Origin: Porphyrobacter sp.
GTDB lineage: Bacteria > Pseudomonadota > Alphaproteobacteria > Sphingomonadales > Sphingomonadaceae
DNA length: 9,488 nt
Reading direction: 5' to 3'
Assembly: GCA_018991295.1 (NCBI GenBank)
Contig: JAGKSZ010000229.1
Location: 1 to 9,488, forward strand
Positions 1 to 7,800 of this stretch are shown one piece after another. The notes under the pieces are model-generated. The model ran no database searches, was not told the DNA's origin, and saw only the letters and a list, made by a program, of their open reading frames with translations. The first letter of the stretch is position 1; each line of letters begins with the position of its first letter. The position numbers and the translations under genes were made by a program.

Positions 1-433
1 TGATCCATTCGCAGATCAGAGCGGGCTTTTCCTCGCCTTCGATCTCGATCGTGATCTCGCAGGTCTGCTGCCACTGGCCGGGGCGCTTTTCGACCATTTC
101 GACGAGCTTCCAATGCCCGCGAATGCGCTTTCCGGCGCGCACGGGGGCAATGAAGCGGGTCTTGTTGCCGCCATAGTTTACGCCCATCTTCACGCCATCA
201 ACGCGCGGCGCGCCGCCTTGGGCACCCAGATAGGGGATCATCGACAGCGTCAGAAAACCGTGCGCGATGGTCCCGCCAAACGGGGTCATCTTCGCCATTT
301 CCTCGTTCACGTGGATGAACTGGTGGTCACCGGTTGCTTCAGCGAACTGGTTGATGCGCTCCTGGCTCATCTCCACCCATTCACTGGTGCCGATCACTTC
401 GCCAACCTTGGCGGCCAAATCCTGAGCGTTCAT
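1..433 (-). CDS. MaoC-like (R)-hydratase/dehydratase, hotdog fold, C-terminus cut by window edge
   Basis: The visible 144 residues read as a single-domain MaoC/PhaJ/NodN-type protein; such proteins usually hydrate or dehydrate (R)-3-hydroxyacyl-CoA thioesters in the cytoplasm. The family signature is clear: FAEATGDHQFIH at residues 30-41, with the catalytic Asp36 and His41 spaced five residues apart as in (R)-specific enoyl-CoA hydratases, followed by FGGTIAHGFLTLS at 52-64. The family is about 150 residues long, so only a few C-terminal residues should be missing beyond base 1. The start at 433 is supported by a perfect AAGGAGG Shine-Dalgarno six bases upstream. It lies 105 bases behind the O-antigen-ligase-like gene on the same strand, with its own strong ribosome binding site, so it may be transcribed separately or as a distal operon member. 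The physiological substrate cannot be told from the sequence; fatty acid or PHA metabolism is the usual role, and no link to the glycan genes is evident. Confidence 0.9.
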   Translation of the reverse strand, partial: MNAQDLAAKVGEVIGTSEWVEMSQERINQFAEATGDHQFIHVNEEMAKMTPFGGTIAHGFLTLSMIPYLGAQGGAPRVDGVKMGVNYGGNKTRFIAPVRAGKRIRGHWKLVEMVEKRPGQWQQTCEITIEIEGEEKPALICEWI

Positions 434-439
434 CGGGCT

Positions 440-446
440 CCTCCTT
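440..446 (-). promoter_or_regulatory. Strong Shine-Dalgarno of the MaoC-like gene
   Basis: On the minus strand the motif AAGGAGG lies six bases before the ATG at 433. It is much stronger than the ribosome binding sites of the other genes in the window and fixes the start of the MaoC-like gene. The octamer CAACACAA directly upstream of it (454 to 447) is complementary to TTGTGTTG at 517-510, so a leader helix could form next to this site. Confidence 0.75.
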
Positions 447-489
447 TTGTGTTGTGACAGGCGGCCCGATCCGGAGCCGCCAGCCGCGT

Positions 490-512
490 TTGCGCCGCGT
501 GTCATGGCGCAA
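490..512. repeat. Inverted repeat, 7-bp arms, between ligase-like and MaoC-like genes
   Basis: TTGCGCC (490-496) and GGCGCAA (506-512) are perfectly complementary arms around a 9-base loop. It lies 27 bases past the stop of the ligase-like gene and about 60 bases before the MaoC-like start, in the only non-coding gap of that strand. It could be a weak transcription terminator for the upstream unit or an operator for the downstream gene. There is no T tract on either side, so a classical intrinsic terminator is unlikely. Confidence 0.4.
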
Positions 513-538
513 CACAAGGGGGAGCGCAACGTCCTGCG

Positions 539-1921
539 CTATGCCGCTACGGCACCGCGCATCTGCCCGGTGGCGTTGGCCTTTCGGGATGCGCTGCGCC
601 GCAGATTGGCCTGCGCCGAATCGATCCGCACGCAATAGGTGTTGAGGCCGACCTGCAGGCCCACCAGCATCAGCATCACCGGCTGATAGGCAATCCCCTG
701 GAACAGCGCGCCGACCAGATAGATCAGCGCCCCCATCTGCAAGGCCGAGGCCAGCGGCGCGATCCAGCGCGTTGCTTCATCCTTGGCGTCCTTCCAGCGG
801 CGCTGGATGCGCTCCATCTGCCACAGGCCCAGCGCGTGCAGCAGCAGCCACAGGCCAAGCCCCGGCCAGCCCTGTTCGCCCAGCATTTCGAAGATGGATG
901 AATGGAAGGCGCGCGCCTTGTCTTCGACTTCGCGGTATTCGACCGTGGTCGTGTTCCCATCGGTCACCTTGACCGGCATGGTGTAGACAAAGCGGTTGGA
1001 GCGATAGGCATCAAAGCCGCCGCCAAGCGGCTTGCTTTCGACATAATCCAGCGTCCACTTCCACACCGCCACGCGGGTCGAGGCGCTTTCATCGCCGCCG
1101 GGCTGGGCGATGGTGGCCATCCGGTCGAAATAGGACTGCGGCAGGAAGGGCAGGGCGGTCAGCCCGAGCACGCCGGCCCCGGCAATGAACAGGAACCGCC
1201 GCTTGGTGTAGCGCAGCAACAGAACGCCAAGCGCGGCAATGCACAGCAGGCCGGTGCGCGCTTCGGTGCCGATCGGCACCAGCAGGCACGAAAAGGTCAG
1301 GCAAACGGCAAAGGCGGTGACAGTCCAGTGCGGGCGGAAGATCGTGCCATGTCTGACGGCCCACCACAGCATCGGGATCAGCCCGATGGATACCGTGGCC
1401 AGCGTCGAGCTTTCGTAGATCCCGCTATTGTCATCGACAAAGAAGTTGAGTTCGCCATAGCCGCCGCCGCCCAGCACCACCTTCATCCCCGTGGCGATCA
1501 CGATGGTGGCCACCGAAAGCAGCAGGATCATCGCCAGCCCTTCGATCCGGGCGCGGGTGGTGAGGGTGAGGGGGAGGAAGATCGCGAACAGCAGCGCCTT
1601 CCACACCCAGTCCCACTTGGTCTGGGCATCCTCGGGGAAATCGGCGTGGCCGGTGGTCCACCAGCAATAGGCCAGCAGCGCCAGCAGCAGGCCCTGCCGC
1701 AAGGTGAAGCGTGCGCCTTCCTTGCGATCAAGGGCTATCCACCCGCCAAAGGCGGCCGCAAAGGCGATCAGCGACAGCGGCAGGGAGGTGATGATCGAAT
1801 AGCCAATCCGCTGGGGCGCAAGAATGTCGATATAGACATACAAGAGCACCCACAGGAACGGGCGCCTGAGGCCAAGCAGCAGCACAAAGCCGATAAAGGC
1901 AAGGAAGAAGAGATCCTTCAT
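539..1921 (-). CDS. O-antigen ligase-like membrane protein, putative O-glycosylation ligase of the exosortase A system
   Basis: This 460-residue protein is an inner-membrane polytopic protein with roughly a dozen hydrophobic segments (for example around 3-18, 46-63, 105-122, 127-147, 171-189, 197-215, 243-260, 350-367 and two between 387 and 430). Its overall plan matches the exosortase A-associated putative O-glycosylation ligases (DUF5935-type N-terminal region plus Wzy_C/WaaL-like domain), which are of similar length. Arg222 in the GTEARTG segment and His340 in FHSSIFEMLGEQGWPG, at the end of a long loop (about 261-340), match the conserved Arg and His of WaaL/Wzy enzymes, which act on lipid-linked glycans at the periplasmic face. 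The family's proposed role is transfer of a glycan to exported, perhaps PEP-CTERM, proteins; this is not proven. The start at 1921 overlaps the stop of the upstream small gene as ATGA and has a GGAG site seven bases before it, so translation is probably coupled. A generic O-antigen polymerase or ligase is the main alternative. Confidence 0.85.
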   Translation of the reverse strand: MKDLFFLAFIGFVLLLGLRRPFLWVLLYVYIDILAPQRIGYSIITSLPLSLIAFAAAFGGWIALDRKEGARFTLRQGLLLALLAYCWWTTGHADFPEDAQTKWDWVWKALLFAIFLPLTLTTRARIEGLAMILLLSVATIVIATGMKVVLGGGGYGELNFFVDDNSGIYESSTLATVSIGLIPMLWWAVRHGTIFRPHWTVTAFAVCLTFSCLLVPIGTEARTGLLCIAALGVLLLRYTKRRFLFIAGAGVLGLTALPFLPQSYFDRMATIAQPGGDESASTRVAVWKWTLDYVESKPLGGGFDAYRSNRFVYTMPVKVTDGNTTTVEYREVEDKARAFHSSIFEMLGEQGWPGLGLWLLLHALGLWQMERIQRRWKDAKDEATRWIAPLASALQMGALIYLVGALFQGIAYQPVMLMLVGLQVGLNTYCVRIDSAQANLRRSASRKANATGQMRGAVAA

Positions 1922-2148
1922 TCTGCCGCTCCGGGCAGCTTGCCGGGCGCGTCCGCTTCTCCTTCGACCCCGCGTGTGCGCCGGGCGGCATTGCGGCCCG
2001 ATGCACTGGCAGCCTGCCGATTGCTCGCGGTCTCGGCGGTGAGGTCAGCGATCAGCGGGTCCTCGTCCAGCCCGGTGCGCATCATCAGGCGCAGCATCAC
2101 GATGGCCATGAGGCCATGTCCGAGAGCAAGCGCGAGGGTATCGATCAT
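1918..2148 (-). CDS. Small single-helix membrane protein of unknown function, coupled to the ligase-like gene
   Basis: The 76-residue product is not one I recognise. It has one hydrophobic stretch at about residues 4-22, containing several Met and Leu, and then a polar tail with an acidic start (DEDPLIADLTAE at 28-39), a basic middle (RNAARRTR at 52-59) and an Ala/Gly/Pro-rich end. The main support for a real gene is position: its TGA overlaps the ATG of the ligase-like gene by four bases (ATGA), the typical arrangement of translational coupling, and it fills the space up to the divergent promoter region. Against it, no good Shine-Dalgarno precedes the ATG at 2148, and its other frames are also open because of the high GC. 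A small accessory or stabilising subunit of the ligase is a possible role, inferred only from the coupling. Confidence 0.6.
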   Translation of the reverse strand: MIDTLALALGHGLMAIVMLRLMMRTGLDEDPLIADLTAETASNRQAASASGRNAARRTRGVEGEADAPGKLPGAAE

Positions 2149-2240
2149 GGGCCGGGCTGTATCCGCGAAGGGGCAATGCGCCTGTTTACCGCCCCCGGGT
2201 TGACGCGGCGTTAAGCACGCCTGCGTTACGGATCCTCGCC
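2149..2240. promoter_or_regulatory. Divergent intergenic region between the two glycan gene pairs
   Basis: These 92 bases separate the minus-strand small gene/ligase unit from the plus-strand glycosyltransferase unit, so promoters for both must lie here or inside the genes. A TTGACG hexamer at 2200-2205 resembles a -35 box for the plus strand, but no good -10 follows at the right spacing. On the minus strand TTAACG and GTAAAC are weak candidates, 19 bases apart. Shared control of the two units from this region is an inference from the layout. No clear operator was seen. Confidence 0.35.
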
Positions 2241-3494
2241 ATGACCCGTATTCTCCATGTCCTCGATCATTCGCTGCCGCTCCACAGCGGTTACACCTTT
2301 CGCACCCGTGCGATCCTGAAAGCGCAGGAGAGCCACGGCATCGAAGTGCGCGGGATCACCGGGCAGCGCCACAACCTCGAAGCGGCAGTGACAGGCCCGT
2401 GCGAGGAGGCTGATGGCCTCATCTTCCAACGCACTCCCGGCACGCCGGCAGGCCCCCCGCCTTTGCGCGAAATGGCCGAGATCGAGGCGCTGACGGCGGC
2501 GATCATGAAGCTGGCTGATGAATGGCGCCCCGATATCATCCACGCCCATTCCCCGGCGCTGTGCGGCGCGGCGGCCGAACGGGCGGCGCGGGCGCTGGGG
2601 GTGCCCTTCGTCTATGAAATCCGCGCCTTCTGGGAAGATGCGGCGGTCGGCAATCTTTCGGGCACCGAGGGCAGTCTCAAATACCGCCTGACCCGCGCCC
2701 TTGAAACGCGGGTGGCGCGCAGTGCGGATGCGCTGTTCACGATCTGCCGGGGGCTGAAAGATGATCTGGCGGCGCGCGGAATTTCGCCGGACCGCATCAA
2801 TGTGATGCCCAACGGTGTCGATCTTGCGCTGTTCGGCGATCCGCCCCCGCGCGACGAGGCATTGGCGCAAAAACTCGGCATCGCCCCCGATGCTCCGGTG
2901 ATCGGCTATATCGGCAGCTTCTATGCCTATGAGGGTGTCGACGATCTGATTGCGGCCATGCCGCTGCTGCGCCAATCGCACCCTGAGGCGCGGTTGCTGC
3001 TGGTGGGGGCAGGGCCAATGGACGCGGCCTGGCGCGCGGCGGCAGCAGCTCTGCCCGAGCCTGAGGCCGTGATCTTTACCGGGCGCGTGGCCCATACCGA
3101 AGTTGAGCGGTACTATTCGCTGGTCGATGTGCTCGCCTATCCGCGCAAGAGCCAGCGGCTTACCGATCTGGTCACGCCCTTGAAGCCGCTCGAAGCCATG
3201 GCGCAGCGCCGCCTGGTTGCCGCCTCGGGTGTGGGCGGGCACCGCGAGCTTATCAGCGATGGCGATACCGGCACGCTGTTTGCGCCCGATGATCCTGCCG
3301 CCTGCGCCGCAGCCCTTGCCCGGCTGCTGTCCGCCCGCGAGGATTGGGACGCGATGAAGGATCGCGCCATCACCCATGTCCGCTCCCGCCACGACTGGGC
3401 GGAAAACGCGCGAAATTATCTCTCTGTTTACCATCTCTTGCTAGCCCGTGGACACAAGGGCCGCGCACCGCGCGATGCCGCAGCAACGGGGTAA
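2241..3494 (+). CDS. GT4 glycosyltransferase, PEP-CTERM/exosortase A-associated family
   Basis: This 417-residue protein is a GT-B fold, GT4-type retaining glycosyltransferase expected in the cytoplasm or on the inner face of the membrane. The N-terminus MTRILHVLDHSLPLHSGYTF, followed by RTRAIL, is the hallmark of the glycosyltransferase family that accompanies exosortase A (the TIGR04063 type, as I recall it). Further landmarks are DIIHAHS at 98-104, the linker motif MPNGVD at 189-194, GYIGSF opening the C-terminal Rossmann domain at 222-227, LLLVGAGP, and the donor-binding segment TPLKPLEAMA at 312-321 with Glu318. The first Glu of the classical EX7E motif is replaced here. The likely job is adding a sugar to a lipid-linked precursor that the divergent ligase-like protein later transfers; the sugar is unknown. 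The ATG at 2241 is chosen because the family signature starts right there; its ribosome binding site is weak. The next gene follows seven bases after the stop. Confidence 0.9.
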   Translation: MTRILHVLDHSLPLHSGYTFRTRAILKAQESHGIEVRGITGQRHNLEAAVTGPCEEADGLIFQRTPGTPAGPPPLREMAEIEALTAAIMKLADEWRPDIIHAHSPALCGAAAERAARALGVPFVYEIRAFWEDAAVGNLSGTEGSLKYRLTRALETRVARSADALFTICRGLKDDLAARGISPDRINVMPNGVDLALFGDPPPRDEALAQKLGIAPDAPVIGYIGSFYAYEGVDDLIAAMPLLRQSHPEARLLLVGAGPMDAAWRAAAAALPEPEAVIFTGRVAHTEVERYYSLVDVLAYPRKSQRLTDLVTPLKPLEAMAQRRLVAASGVGGHRELISDGDTGTLFAPDDPAACAAALARLLSAREDWDAMKDRAITHVRSRHDWAENARNYLSVYHLLLARGHKGRAPRDAAATG

Positions 3495-3501
3495 AAGTCG
3501 C

Positions 3502-4521
3502 ATGGAATGGGGCAAGCAGGCCAATTCGGGCAAGCGCAGGCGCAAGCACAAGGGCCGCAAGCAAGCGCCGCCCCGCCAGGCGCCCAAGTCGCTCGCTGGT
3601 CACCGTGCATTTGCCCCATTGCTGGGATTGTGGGGCGCGCTGCTGGGCGGGCTGGTGGTGGCCGTGCTGCCGCCTGCGACCGTCGATGCCGCCCTTGATG
3701 GCACACTGATGGGCACCTGGGGCGATGGGGCGCAGGCATTCATCGCCGGCCTTGCCGCAGTCGTGATCGGGGTGCCGGTGTTTGCGCTTGCTGCCATGCG
3801 GCACAACAAGGCGCAGCGCAGCGCCGGGAGACAGACGATCTTCGATCATGCCGTGCGCCAGCGCGTCACGCCCATCAATCCGGCGCGCGATCTGGGAACG
3901 CGCAGCCTTGACGATCCGATCGAGGCCATGCCCTTTACCACGCCCGCATGGCGCGATGCCGATCTTGACACGGCTCCCGCAACCGCGCCTGCCTGGGAGG
4001 CACCGGCCGCCCCGCAGCCCGCTGCTGAGCCGGTTGAGCTTGATCTGGCGGCCTTTGCCGAATTGCCCACGCGCAATGCCGTATGGGTCGGGGAAGAGAT
4101 CGTGGCTGCACCTGAGCCCGAGCCAGAGCCCACGCCTGCGCCCGAATCCGATCCTGCCGCATCCAGAGCCGATCCTGTGGCCGATATCCGCGCCCGCCGC
4201 CTGCGTGCTGTTGCTGTGCCGCCGCCGCCTGTTCCCGGCGCTGCCGCGCTCGCACGGCTGCGTGCCGTGCCGACCGAGGATCTGAGCCTTGCCGAAATGG
4301 TCGAGCGGTTCGCCGGCGCGCTGCACGAACACCGCGAAACGCCGCCTGTGCGCAGCCTCAACTCCGGCGATCTGGCGGCACGCGAGGCTGCCCTTGCTGA
4401 GGCGCTGAAGGCGCTTGCCGCCCTCAGTGGCGGGGCACCGGCAGCACCTGTGCGCCCTTCGCGCGATGAGCCGCTGCGCGCCGCGCTTGCCCAGCTGCAA
4501 CCGCAGCGCGGGGCGGCCTGA
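3502..4521 (+). CDS. Two-helix membrane protein of unknown function with Ala/Pro/Glu-rich tail
   Basis: I do not recognise this 339-residue protein. It begins with a strongly basic stretch (Lys/Arg-rich, residues 5-29), followed by two hydrophobic segments at about 36-57 and 78-98 separated by a short loop, so both ends are predicted to face the cytoplasm. The rest is low-complexity and Ala/Pro-rich, with an acidic run (EPEPEPTPAPESDP at 205-218), and ends in an Ala/Leu/Glu-rich region (about 250-330) likely to be helical. The start at 3502 is seven bases after the glycosyltransferase stop and gives a clean junction; an in-frame ATG at 3448 would overlap that gene by 47 bases, and one at 3475 by 20. 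No start has a convincing Shine-Dalgarno. Codon-position GC bias and absence of interruptions over 1 kb support a real gene. The tight spacing suggests co-transcription with the glycosyltransferase, so a role in exopolysaccharide or protein glycosylation is possible but only inferred. Confidence 0.8.
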   Translation: MEWGKQANSGKRRRKHKGRKQAPPRQAPKSLAGHRAFAPLLGLWGALLGGLVVAVLPPATVDAALDGTLMGTWGDGAQAFIAGLAAVVIGVPVFALAAMRHNKAQRSAGRQTIFDHAVRQRVTPINPARDLGTRSLDDPIEAMPFTTPAWRDADLDTAPATAPAWEAPAAPQPAAEPVELDLAAFAELPTRNAVWVGEEIVAAPEPEPEPTPAPESDPAASRADPVADIRARRLRAVAVPPPPVPGAAALARLRAVPTEDLSLAEMVERFAGALHEHRETPPVRSLNSGDLAAREAALAEALKALAALSGGAPAAPVRPSRDEPLRAALAQLQPQRGAA

Positions 4522-4810
4522 GCGGCAGGGCTGGACGATCGGGCGCGCAAAAGCTGCAACCGACGCGGCCCATCCGTGCAACACGCGCAATCAACCTAAA
4601 GTCTGAATAGGTCTGCGAGAAATAATACTTCACGCGGAACCCTTGCCAAATCCGCTTCCTGTCGGCATGAGGGCCCCGAAAACGGGCAAGCGCGGACCCT
4701 GTCAGGGGCCAAGCGCGCCCGCGTGACCGGCCATCAGGCGTGTTCTCCCGCATGAGCGATCATGCCACGGAGTTCGCGCCTGTCGGCATCTGACAGAACG
4801 GACTTAGACG
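4522..4810 (+). promoter_or_regulatory. Non-coding region and probable leader upstream of gltB
   Basis: This 289-base gap has no credible gene. The only AT-rich patch is at about 4590-4630. It holds a palindrome with 5-bp arms (ACCTA 4594-4598, TAGGT 4608-4612) and an imperfect inverted repeat (GCGAGAA 4615-4621, TTCACGC 4629-4635) centred on TAATAC at 4623-4628, which resembles a -10 box without a good -35. If it is the promoter, gltB has a leader of about 175 bases. Within that leader are a hairpin-like GGACCCTGTCAGGGGCC (4694-4710), an 11-bp direct repeat CCTGTCGGCAT (4658-4668 and 4779-4789), and two very short reading frames (4667-4726 and 4752-4793). No terminator for the upstream gene was recognised. 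Confidence 0.35.
4780..4796 (+). repeat. Inverted repeat just before the gltB start
   Basis: CTGTC (4780-4784) and GACAG (4792-4796) flank a 7-base spacer and end 14 bases before the gltB ATG. It overlaps the second copy of the direct repeat CCTGTCGGCAT. It could be an operator half-site pair or a short mRNA hairpin near the ribosome binding site; the arms are short enough to be chance. Confidence 0.3.
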
Positions 4811-7800
4811 ATGGGATACCCCTCCTCCCAGGGTCTTTACGACCCCGCCAACGAACATGACGCCTGCGGCGTCGGCATGGTTGCGCATATCAAGGGAGAG
4901 AAAAGCCACGCGATCATCGCGCAGGCGCTGGATATCCTCGACCGGCTCGATCATCGCGGCGCGGTGGGCGCTGATCCGCTGCTGGGCGATGGCGCGGGCA
5001 TCCTGATCCAGATTCCCGATCCGCTGATTCGCAGCTGGGCGGCCGCCAATGGCCATGATCTCCCGCAGCCGGGCGAATATGCGATCGGCATGTGTTTCCT
5101 GCCGCAAGACGATGCCGCGCGCGCCTTTGTGAAGGAGCGGATGGAGGCCTTCACCACCAAGGAAGGCCAGCACTTCATCGGCTGGCGCGAAGTGCCGACC
5201 ACGCAGGACGGCCTTGGCGCAGCGGTCATCGCATCGATGCCGGTGATCGAAATGGCGGTGATCGGGCGCGGCGCCAACTGTGCCGATCAGGACGCCTTTG
5301 AACGCAAGCTGCTGACCATCCGCAAGCAGGTGCAAAACCCGCTGGCGATGCTTGCCGAAAAGCACGGCCTGCCGGGTGTGACCGAAACCTACATCCCGTC
5401 CTTCTCGACCCGCACCATCGTTTACAAGGGGCTGCTGCTGGCGACGCAGGTGGGCAGCTTCTACGATGATCTGCGCAACCCCGATTGTGTCTCGGCGCTC
5501 GGCCTTGTGCACCAGCGGTTTTCCACCAACACCTTCCCCAGCTGGCGGCTGGCGCATCCGTTCCGCTTCATCGCCCACAACGGCGAAATCAACACGGTGC
5601 GCGGCAACGTCAACTGGATGAACGCCCGCCGCCGCACCATGGAAAGCGAGCTGCTGGGGCCCGATCTCGACAAGATGTGGCCGATCATCCCGCACGGGCA
5701 ATCGGACACGGCCTGCCTTGATAACGCCCTGGAACTGCTGATCGCGGGCGGATATTCGCTTGCCCATGCGATGATGATCCTGATCCCGGAAGCCTGGGCC
5801 GGCAATCCGCTGATGACGCCCGAGCGGCGTGCCTTTTACGAATATCACGCTGCCTTGATGGAGCCCTGGGATGGCCCTGCATCGGTGTGCTTCACCGATG
5901 GCCGCCAGATCGGTGCGACGCTGGACCGCAACGGCCTCAGGCCCGCACGCTTCTGCGTGACCAAGGACGATATCGTCTGCCTTGCCTCGGAAAGCGGCGT
6001 GCTGCCCTTTGCCGAGGAAGATATCGTGCGCAAGTGGCGGCTCCAGCCCGGCAAGATGCTGCTGATCGACTTGGAACAGGGCCGCATCATCGAGGATGAT
6101 GAACTGAAGGCCGATCTTGCGGGCGCCGAGCCCTATGCCGAATGGCTGCATCAGGCGCAGTACAAGCTTGCCGACATCACCGATGTCGTGCCCGAACTCG
6201 CCGCAATTCCGGCCGAGGAAGGGACCTTGCTCCAGCGCCAGCAGGCGTTCGGCTATACGCAGGAAGACATCACCCGCTTCCTTGAGCCGATGGCGCTGGA
6301 CGGCGATGATCCGATCGGATCGATGGGCACCGACACGCCGATTGCGGTGCTTTCGGGCCGTGCGCGGCTGCTTTACGATTACTTCAAGCAGAACTTTGCG
6401 CAGGTCACCAACCCGCCGATCGATCCGATCCGCGAAGAACTGGTGATGAGCCTCACCTCCATGATCGGCCCGCGCCCGAACCTCTTGGGCCGCGATGCGG
6501 GCACGCACAAGCGGCTCGAGGTCGATCAGCCGATCCTGACCAACGAGGATCTCGCCAAGATCCGCTCGGTCGAGGAGGCGCTCGACGGCGCGTTCCGCTG
6601 CGCCACCATCGACATCACGTGGGATGCCAAGACCGGGGCCGAAGGCCTTGAAATGGCGCTGAAGGAAATGTGCTGGGCTGCAACTGAGGCCGTGCTTCAG
6701 GATCACAATATTCTGGTCCTGTCTGACCGGGGCCAGTCCGAAGCGCGTGTGCCCATGCCTGCGCTGCTGGCGACGGCGGCGGTGCATCATCATCTCGTCC
6801 GGCAGGGCCTCAGGATGAACACCGGCCTCGTCGTCGAAACCGGCGAAGCGCGTGAAGTGCACCATTTCTGCGTGTTGGCAGGCTACGGCGCGGAGGCGAT
6901 CAATCCCTATCTCGCCTTCGAGACGCTGGAGGCTCTGCGGAGCCGTCGTCACCCCGATCTGCCCGCCTACAAGGTGCAGCAGAACTTCATCAAGGGCGTG
7001 GGCAAGGGCATCCGCAAGGTCATGTCCAAGATGGGCATTTCGACCTACCAATCCTATTGCGGCGCGCAGATTTTCGACGCCGTGGGGCTCAGCACCGCCT
7101 TCGTCGAAAAGTATTTCACCGGCACCGCCACCACCATCGAAGGCATCGGCCTTGCCGAAGTCGCCGAGGAAGCGCTGCGCCGCCACGGACAGGCCTATGG
7201 CGATAACCCGCTGTATGACGGGATGCTCGATGTCGGCGGGATCTACCAGTATCGCCTGCGCGGTGAGGAACACGCCTGGACGCCCCAGAACGTGGCGCAA
7301 TTGCAGCACGCGGTGCGCGGCAATGACCCGAAGAATTACGAGGAATTTGCCAAGTCGATCAACGAGCAGTCCGAACGTCTGCTGACGATCCGCGGCCTGC
7401 TGGAGTTCAAGAAGGCTGACAAGCCGATCCCGCTCGATGAAGTGGAACCGGCCTCCGAGATCGTGAAGCGCTTCTCGACCGGCGCGATGAGCCTTGGCTC
7501 GATCAGCCACGAAGCGCACTCGACCATGGCGATCGCGATGAACCGCATCGGCGGGCGCTCGAACACGGGTGAGGGCGGGGAAGAACCGTTCCGCTTCAAG
7601 CCGCTGGCGAACGGCGATTCGATGCGCAGCCGGATCAAGCAGGTTGCTTCGGGCCGCTTCGGCGTGACCACCGAATACCTCGTCAATTCGGACGATATCC
7701 AGATCAAGATGGCGCAGGGCGCAAAGCCGGGCGAGGGCGGGCAGCTGCCCGGCCATAAGGTCGACAAGCGCATCGGCGCGGTGCGGCACTCGACGCCGGG

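Noticed and set aside
447..638. Two 63-residue plus-strand frames covering the gap between ligase-like and MaoC-like genes
   Set aside because: Both overlap the end of the ligase-like gene on the other strand, have no ribosome binding site and no recognisable sequence.
902..2203. A 433-residue open frame on the plus strand across the ligase-like gene
   Set aside because: It is antisense to two coupled membrane protein genes; the product is rich in Gln, Arg, Gly and His with no recognisable domain, as typical of a shadow frame.
2226..3434. A 402-residue open frame antisense to the glycosyltransferase
   Set aside because: The plus-strand glycosyltransferase is clearly recognised; the antisense product has shadow-like composition and no motif.
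3453..3558. A 12-bp direct repeat CACAAGGGCCGC at 3453-3464 and 3547-3558
   Set aside because: Both copies are in coding sequence and encode HKGR in basic, low-complexity tails; chance similarity in Lys/Arg-rich codons explains it.
3502..4521. TonB-like or SPOR-type envelope protein, suggested by the Pro/Glu-rich segment
   Set aside because: There are two membrane segments rather than one, the predicted tail faces the cytoplasm, and no TonB C-terminal or SPOR motif is visible.
3370..4590. A 406-residue open frame antisense to the two-helix protein
   Set aside because: It overlaps the end of the glycosyltransferase and all of the next gene. The plus-strand frame has membrane helices and a coherent operon position, while this one is Arg/His/Gly-rich without features; some doubt remains because the plus-strand protein is itself unknown.
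4522..4810. tRNA, known riboswitch or sigma-54 promoter upstream of gltB
   Set aside because: No cloverleaf, no riboswitch core I know, and no TGGCAC-N5-TTGC-type element was found on reading both strands.
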